Below the pieces are notes generated by a model. It was not told the origin of the DNA. It saw only the letters and a program-made list of their open reading frames with translations, and made no database searches. This document shows, piece after piece, positions 56,746 through 64,000 of a stretch of DNA of 64,000 nucleotides (within the stretch, counting starts at the first letter, position 1; the number at the start of each line of letters is the position of its first letter). The DNA is taken from contig NC_056725.1 of the NCBI RefSeq assembly GCF_019279795.1, positions 1,746,902,626 to 1,746,966,625 of the forward strand, given 5' to 3'. Position numbers and translations under genes: made by a program. The DNA is from Protopterus annectens (lineage: Eukaryota; Chordata; Ceratodontiformes; Protopteridae).

Positions 56746-59700
56746 TCGCCCTCGCTATGCTCAGGCTCTCTTCGCTCCCCTCCCTGCCCCCAATTTCCTC
56801 CCACCCCCAGTACCTCTAAATTTAAAGTACTATATCCACTCCCCCACTTTCTAGATCCTATCTGCTTTCATCTGGAATAATTCCTCCCACCCCCATTCTT
56901 CTACCTACATTTTAATAGCACCTATTAGCTTTCATCTGGCATTCTCCCATCCCCCTTCCAGTACTTTTACCTTACCACTCTATCTTCTGGTGTTGCATCA
57001 CCAGGTAAAACAGTTCCTTAACTCACTAGCTGAATCACAAATAATGATATACTCCTCTTTACTACCCCTCTTGTTTGCACCATACCTCCTTACCTTGTAT
57101 GAAAACCAGTTTCTCACGGGATTTCAGGCCCCGAAAGGCCATACTATCACCCCAGCTGTAAATCCTCCCACCTTCAACCATACTTACAGTGCTAGGTCCT
57201 ATCCAACATCTTGTTCAGTCTATCAGCATCTCAACCCCAGGCACATTAGCTCTAGATCCAAACACTACCACAAACTAATAAACAAATTCCTGAAGTTCAT
57301 CACCAAGTATAGACTTAACCTAATACTTGGTGGTGATATTCACCCCAACCCTGGCCCACCCACCTCAGATACACATACCCCCTCTACTTGCAATCTAAGC
57401 TACAAACCTACAATTAATAGGCCAACTAACTCTCTCCTAGCCTATCATCTCAATATTAGAAGCATTAATAACAAGGTACATGAACTGCATGCACTTCTGG
57501 ATGTCCACTCCCCTGAGATTCTCTGTTTATCTGAAACCTGATTAAAACCTAACACTACAGACAATGAAGTGTTACCATCTGGGTACAACATACACAGGCT
57601 GGATCCTGCTTCCAGGAAGGGGGGTGGGGTAGCTGTACTCTATAAATCTGAGTTGAATGTCACCATAGATGTAATACAACCACCTCAGATTAATAACTCA
57701 GAGATTCTTGCCACCAAATTGCAACTTAATAAAAATAAATGCATTAATATCATCTGTATGTACATTCCCCCAGGCAACAATATATCTACACTTGAAGATA
57801 TCCTGCACTGGCTATCATGTCACTACCCCCAAGAAACCCTACTACTTGGAGACTTTAACATAGACTGGGGCACCTGTTCCTCTGAATCCCCAACCACCCA
57901 TATTAACCTGCATGCATTTACACAAATCATATCCACCCCTACCAGGACAGGTAAACCCAACCAAAAAGAAAGCATACTTGACTGGGTACTCATAGTCACC
58001 CCCAACTGTACACCTCTGGTACCCTCCATAATGGCCTAAGCAATCACCTTCTCACATATGTAATTAAGCACAAAGCCATTAATTCCCAACAACCCTTACT
58101 CAGAAAGGTTAGAAACAATAAAAACTTTGACCGTGCCAAATTCCAGTCAAGAACTAAACTCATGTAATTGGTCTATTCTAAAACACCTCCCCTTCGAGAA
58201 AGCAGTAGCATACTTTAACAACAAATTCCTTGAGATCCTTGATTTGCATGCACCTGTTCGTTCAAAGAGAACAAAGGCAAAAACTGTGCCATGGCTTTCT
58301 AAAGAGTCTAAACTCAAAACTACCCTTAGAAACAAAGCATGGGCTTTATGGCGTTCTTCTAAAGACCCCCAAGATCACATTAAATACAGGCAATCCAGGA
58401 ACAAAACTAAAAAATCCATTTTACAAGACAAAAAAACAATACTACTGTAATTTAAAGACAGTAAATCAAAATAACCCTCGGAAGTTTTGGGCAGGTTTAA
58501 ATAATCTACTACATCCTGGACAAACTTCAACCCCAATCCCTGCTGGTACTATTGATAAAACCCCTGAAGATGTTTCTGACAGTTTTAACCGATTCTTTAC
58601 TGAAACAATTCAAGCCCTAGCTAGCCAACTACCTCCTAGCTCCCCTGGTCCTGAAAGTACCACCCCTAGAAACCTACTCGCGTTCAGCTTCCAACCAGTC
58701 GCCACTTCACTTATCCGTACCTTGATCAAAAAATTAAAACCCACTACACTTTCTGCTGATCAACTCACTGCCAAGTACCTACAAAAATCAGCTGATGCTA
58801 TTGCTTACCCTGTCTCAATACTAATCAATCAAACCATAGTAGAAGCTAAAATTCCCACCATCTGGAAAATATCCTATGTAATCCCACTTCACAAAGGAGG
58901 CAGCTCTACTGAATTCTGCAATTATAGGCCAATAGCTATACTCTCTCCACTTGCAAAGATTATGGAAAAATTTATTCATAGACAACTCATGCACCACCCA
59001 GTCCAGAATCACCTTATGGCAGACACTCATCATGGCTTCCGTCCTCATCACAGCACTACTTCAACCCTCCTAGCCTTTACCAACACCATAAACCATAATC
59101 GCAACAATAATTATATATCCTTAGCCCTCTTCTTGGATCTTTCCAAGGCATTCGATATGGTTGATCACCAACTTTTAATCCACACCCTGCAAACATTCTG
59201 TCTAGATATTAGAGCCCTTCAGTGGTTTCAGTCCTACCTGAATTGTCGACAGCAGGCTGTCCTCTGGCAGAACAAACTCTCTAATCTTCTACCTAACACC
59301 CTTGGAGTACCACAAGGCTCTATACTAGGGCCCTTGCTGTTCTCCATCTTCATTAATGACCTTTATACTATCATCCCAAAAGTCAGCTGTATCCAATATG
59401 CTGATGACTCTACTCTGATTTGCTCGGTCACATCTCCAATAGAGTTATGGTCAGCTACCCAGACCACCTTTAATACAATAGAAAACTGGCTTTCTGAACG
59501 TCGTCTGATCCTAAATCCCAAAAAAACTAAAATGCTGTTATTTTCACCAACACGTAGGTCTACCGCTTTCACATTTACCATAAATTCAAATGATGGCACA
59601 ATAATCTCCCCTCACTCCTCTACAAAACTATTAGGTGTCATCATAGATAATAATCTAAAATTTGACCTACATGTTAACCAAACTATCAAAACCATCAATA

Positions 59701-60540
59701 AAAAACTAGGGTCACTTTACAGAATAAAAGCCTTCCTAACCCCTCCAGCTAAAATTGCCATACCTCGCTCTCACCTTCTTTCAACCCTTCTGTATGCATC
59801 CCCTCTACTCTTGAATTTAAACAAGATTGTCCTTAACAAACTCTCAATTTGCTACAACCATATTGCCAGGTTTGCCACTGGGCTGCCTTTTAGGACACAT
59901 CATTGCATCAATCTAAATCAGCTTGGGTGGCTTGAACTACCCAGCCTAATCCAGTATAACCAACTGATTATGGCCTATAAAATCCTCTATAATCCGGACA
60001 AATCTCCTGCACTTAAAAATATTATCTCCCCCTATAACAATCCTAGACCGCTTTGATCCTCTAACAAACTACTAATTAAGACTAGCAAAATTAATAACAC
60101 AGCCGGTGACTCTCTCTCTTTGCAAACTCTGTAAGTAGATCCCGGAACTCTCTTCCAGCTGATATTACCTTACTTTCTACCTTAGGTCAATTTAAAACTA
60201 GACTCAAACAACATTTGGCACTTAACTGGCTATGTCAATGTATCAAGTCTGGCTAACTCATTACAGAATGTGCAAAATCTGTTAACCAGATTACTGTGTA
60301 ATTTAATTTAATCCTGACTTAAGCTCGGGATAAATTCTAACCTGTGGAACTTGTTTAACTTGCTTACTTATGTAATCACTGTAAATAGTCTGTTTGTAAT
60401 ATGTAATGCTGGTATTATGTAATGCTGTATCTGCTTACCATTGGAGCTTTTCTCCCCGGGCCTCCGCTGAAAATGGACATGCATCCAGTCGGACTATCCT
60501 GGTCACCAAATGTAAAATAAAAAAATAAAATAAAATATAT
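56746..60540 (+). mobile_element. Near-complete L2/Rex-like LINE
   Basis: The best-preserved LINE in the window: a C-rich leader (56746-56989), one coding region (56990-60056), a 3' UTR and a TAAA-rich tail at 60510-60540. The 3' UTR block GGAGCTTTTCTCCCCGGGCC recurs as reversed stubs at 4028, 13320 and 16438. With the upstream monomers it spans about 5.3 kb. Confidence 0.9.
56990..60056 (+). pseudogene. LINE polyprotein: 2A-like motif, APE endonuclease, reverse transcriptase
   Basis: Start at 56990 is the first Met of the open frame; the true start could lie elsewhere. At residues 115-123 is GDIHPNPGP, close to the 2A consensus D(V/I)ExNPGP. The endonuclease runs from YHLNIRSINNKVHELHALLD through LLLGDFNIDWG to a SNH where SDH is expected. 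RT (58840-59560) has ISYVIPLHKGGSSTEFCNYR, LFLDLSKAFDMVDHQLL, LGVPQGSILGPLLFSIFIND and YADDSTLI (intact), then LILNPKKTKMLLFS and a C-terminal domain ending near 60056. Damage: TGA for Trp at 57539, a frame shift near 58030, and one base too many or few in an A run near 58435. Confidence 0.9.
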
Positions 60541-60717
60541 TAAAAGTGATGTATAATGTTTGTGGCTACAGTTGTGTTGGCACGGTTTGTAATGTATAAA
60601 GTTTGCAACTGAGATTTTGCCGCTATGGTTTATTTTCATTTATATAAATGTAAGATTGACTATGTCATACATGATAATTTAATAAAGATGTTTCTTGTCA
60701 AAAAAAAAAAAAAAAAC
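60541..60717 (+). mobile_element. Poly(A)-tailed 3' end, possibly of the L1-like LINE
   Basis: AATTTAATAAAGATGTTTC, a polyadenylation signal, followed by about 17 A residues at 60701-60717. The L1-like ORF2 ends at 55060 without a tail, and the L2-like LINE with its 5' array lies between. The simplest reading is that this is the L1 3' UTR pushed away by the later insertion. That is inference. Confidence 0.45.
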
Positions 60718-62049
60718 AACGTAACATAACTTACATATATGTCAATTTCTGAAACATATCAGCATCAGTGGTAAACAGAAGATTGATTCATGACATTCTT
60801 AAGGAGACAACATACTGAGTCAATATGTTGCCTATTACAGCAAGAAAAACATTGTTCACATTGTACACGTGTGAAGTAAAGGTTCAGGTGACATGCAGTG
60901 ATGTATGTACAATTGCAACCTTTAAGGGATTTGCACGCAGATATTAAAGGACTCTACAGAAAGTAAATTATTAGTAGAGAAGACAACACTTTAAGTTTTC
61001 CGATGGTTAGAGAAATAAGAAGACACCAAAAGACAGAAGTTGAATGGAGGTAGTTTTAATTACTTGAAGGATACAGAGCTAGGGTTTAGAATGTTATTAG
61101 TAGAGAGCTCTGGGTTTGGAGAAGTGTGTCTCTGTGAGGACTAAAAGTCCTGTTGGTTAGGATTTGAACAGAAGAGGGAAGCCTACAGCTGATGAAATAC
61201 CAGGAAATTAGGGTAATTAGTGATGGACAGGTTTCAGACTGGTATTGAACTTTGGGAGTAATGTAAGGGTTAACAGTGGCAAGTTTCTTCTCAAAATGTG
61301 TCCATTTATTAGTGCAGAGGGATGTATTCTGAATAATAATTTCTCCTTTAATCAACACATGATTAAGCAAATGTAAGACATCTAAAAACCTAGGAAGTCA
61401 CAATTCAAAACAGCAACATTAGCAAGATTGTAAAACATACAAACATATTCCTACCCCACTTGGAAGCAAGCTCCCATAGCAAACTCACTCACCAAAGCGA
61501 AATAAAGTACAAGAGGATTACACAGACTTGGTTACCATACCAAAATGAAACCTTCCAAAAGACACCTTAACAACAGTTCTAGAAATGACACAGTGTCCAG
61601 CTTCAAGACTTAATTACATGTTTAATGTTAAAATATGCACTATTATCTCCAGTAAATGAAACAAGAATGCAGTGAAAGGTATTATGAGTATTTGGGAAGA
61701 GGTAGATGTCATTTTGCAACATCTTCGGAAGCACTTGCAAATGATAGTCAGTAATGTCAGAACAGAGGTGCCTTAAGATACACAATGTAGTTCCTTGAAT
61801 CCCAGTATCTGTTATGGGTGCTGTCTAAATGACTAGTGGAATTTGATCTACAGGATTATTAGGCATAAGAGGATAAGTGACAGGTCTGTATTCATCAAGG
61901 GTGAGGGGGTCAATCATTCCAGATATGCTCTAAATGATTGAGTACAAGAGACCCAGTTTGTGAAATGAATAAAACAAGGTCATATTCATCCACTCCCTTC
62001 CAACACAGTCATTAGTGATGGATGTGGAGGAATCGATAGTTGGCTTACT
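60718..62049. other. No gene seen
   Basis: Anonymous AT-rich sequence; the short open frames have no recognised motif. Confidence 0.4.
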
Positions 62050-62640
62050 TTTTCTACTGTATCTGTCACAATTTATGTATGCATATATGACTGTATGTAT
62101 GTTTGTTTGTTTGCCAGGGAAGTAAACTGATCTCATTGGACCAGAATGGTAAACATTTTGGTATGTATAGTATTTACATTAGTGTTTTTACTACTATGAC
62201 TATACGAAGAGTAGATATAGAGGGTGAAGTGGAGGAAGCAGAGAGGGGAGAGAGTTAAAGAAGTTAGGTGACAGAATCCGAATTCCTGTGAAATCCTTTC
62301 ACCAGAGGAAATCTGTTAAGATTAAAACTCTTTTGGGAGCTCTACCAGGAGAAATAGTAAAAACAAGCAATTGTCAGTGCTGAACTTGTGTCTTTCATTG
62401 CAGCCAAATTACAGTAGCAGTAGTTAAAGACGGGAGGCTAATAAAATGAGAAAGCATGAAGCAGGTGACCAGAATAATATAAGACAATAATGCTTTAGCA
62501 CAATTTAGAAGTGACGTTACACATGTTTTATGGATGGTGCCCAATATATTTGTTCTTTTCTTGATCCAATTTTTCACATTGTTCCTATATACTGAGTTAA
62601 TTCTGCTAGGAATAAACCTGGGCATTGAGTGGCTTCCCTA
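62050..62640 (-). mobile_element. Possible very old LINE 3' fragment
   Basis: The plus strand has TGTTTGTTTGCCAGGGAAGT, like the reversed 3' tails at 4050 and 16460. Further right the minus strand gives GTIHKTCVTSLLNCAKALLS, vaguely like the C-terminal RT region of the LINE at 59700. Weak similarity only. Confidence 0.25.
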
Positions 62641-62831
62641 CTTTTAGCTGACTGTAAAGTGGATGAAGCTGTAATTTGCTGAGTACAACTCACTGACTGC
62701 TGTTTTCCACAATCACTGGTGGCATGATTTCCATTAGAACAACATCAGAGATTCAAAAAGGCTATTCAGAACTATGTTATGATAGAGTTAGTATAGGTAA
62801 GTAAATGAGTATGAAAAGCTTGATTCCAAGC

Positions 62832-62839
<8 letters not shown>

Positions 62840-62925
<86 letters not shown>
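62840..62925. repeat. (TA)n(CA)n compound microsatellite
   Basis: TA units to about 62888 followed by CA units to about 62923. Produces spurious open frames on both strands. Confidence 0.95.
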
Positions 62926-62930
<5 letters not shown>

Positions 62931-64000
62931 CATATTATATACCTGTGTATTTGTGCGTGTGTGGGACAGTTTTTTGTCCAGATGATACTTAACCATTCAT
63001 GAAGAAACTGCACTGAACAATGGCATCAGTTTGTTGACCACACGTTCTTAACCCCTAGTGCTGCAGTTCAGCACCACTGTAAAGCCAACATTTTGGACTG
63101 ACAAATGCTTGTAACTTTGGCAACCATTATATGCTTGTTTCATAATACCAGGGAAGCCAATGGCATAAGAGTGGTCTGTGCCATAGACGGACAGTGCTGT
63201 TACTTGGTGCTTGACCAACTTTGTGGGCAGTGACTATAGAGAACAGGGATGCATGATTAATGTATGCTTCCGTTATGAGATACTTATGACACGATGTTGC
63301 TAACATGATATTGTTTTGTCCAGTGGTTTATGCATTTCTGACAATTTAAATAAAAATTATTTGATAAAAAAGATGAGGTGTCTACCTGTAACAGCTTTCT
63401 TTTTCTGTCCTCATGACAGTGATGCAAGACAATTTGGTAATACTTGACTCTGGGTAGACTATTTCAGTAAATAAAACTTAAAAGGTGAGCACTATATACA
63501 GAAGTACAAAAAAGGGTAGAAAGTGACTATAGGGAGTCCCCTACTTAGTATATATTTGCCTTGATACAAACAATATATATATTTAAATATATCTATGTAT
63601 ATCTTCCTATTTAACTATATATAAACATGCATGCATACATAAACAAACAAAGAGGCATTTTTGTAAAAAGCTAAAGGAAACTGTTGACAGCTTGTGCAGT
63701 TAGAGCTTTGTGTGATAATATTACCTTTTACACATTAGCAACTAAAATTATTACTGCATGGATCATGCTTTGGTCAGAGGTATAGTACACAATAGTTTTG
63801 CTTCTGTTTTGGCTTCAGATGAAAATGCAAAGTTTCGATTTACGGCAGGCTTTCTCAACTGTACGTTATACTACAGAACAGTTCTTCATTTCATTTCATA
63901 AATATTCTGTTTCCCACACTGAAAGGGTTTGTCACACATTTGGTGCTGCGAAGTGGGATTTACAGATATGGTCTGCAATTTTCTGGGCTGGTACATAGTT
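62926..64000. other. No gene seen
   Basis: Anonymous sequence with AT-rich stretches near 63560-63620. No element ends or protein motifs recognised. Confidence 0.45.

Overview
This is eukaryotic nuclear DNA made almost entirely of transposable elements. It is AT-rich and full of microsatellites. No prokaryotic gene organisation and no complete host gene can be seen. The mix of elements is DIRS-type tyrosine-recombinase retrotransposons, many Penelope-like elements (PLEs), CR1-, L2/Rex- and L1/Tx1-like LINEs, a hAT transposon, and tRNA-derived SINEs. One SINE head (CTCACAGCAAGAGGGTCTCC) recalls SINEs common in fish. Together this points to a vertebrate with a large, repeat-rich genome, either a fish (lungfish, bichir or cartilaginous type) or an amphibian. 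The species cannot be fixed from the sequence.

Layout. 0.2-1.2 kb: CR1-like LINE 3' part (+). 1.2-2.8 and 7.8-11.4 kb: two copies of an unclassified long repeat with a (GT)n tract at the same internal place. The second copy carries a 5'-truncated PLE with a 34-35 bp target duplication and a hairpin of two hammerhead-bearing PLE ends. 4.0-7.2 kb: decayed L2-like LINE (-). 11.4-19.3 kb: mostly anonymous sequence with SINEs, LINE 3' stubs and two short minus-strand stretches that look like exons. 19.3-20.3 kb: fragment of another LINE class. 20.3-27.0 kb: a PLE (-) whose GIY-YIG region is split by a DIRS element (21.3-26.7 kb) and by a CR1-tailed SINE. 27.1-27.7 kb: tandem repeat with a GT/AT microsatellite. 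27.7-32.6 kb: nearly complete PLE (-) with direct terminal repeats, one holding a SINE. 32.7-34.3 kb: internally deleted PLE (+).

34.87-50.28 kb is best read as one old hAT transposon swollen by nested insertions. A CR1 LINE sits inside its transposase gene, and a PLE sits inside that CR1 with a perfect 15-bp target duplication. Further along, a DIRS element with inverted terminal repeats and an internal complementary region sits inside what looks like a small non-autonomous DNA transposon. 51.3-55.1 kb: L1/Tx1-like ORF2 (+), ending in an inverted 196-bp copy of its own 3' part. 55.3-60.5 kb: the best-preserved LINE, with 89-bp 5' monomers, a larger 5' duplication, a 2A-like GDIHPNPGP motif, endonuclease and reverse transcriptase. 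60.5-64 kb: a possible L1 3' end with poly(A), a LINE remnant, and anonymous sequence.

No element has an undamaged reading frame, so probably none is autonomous. Their value is the insertion chronology, the terminal structures, and the recurrent CTGANGA...GAAA hammerhead-ribozyme cores at PLE ends.
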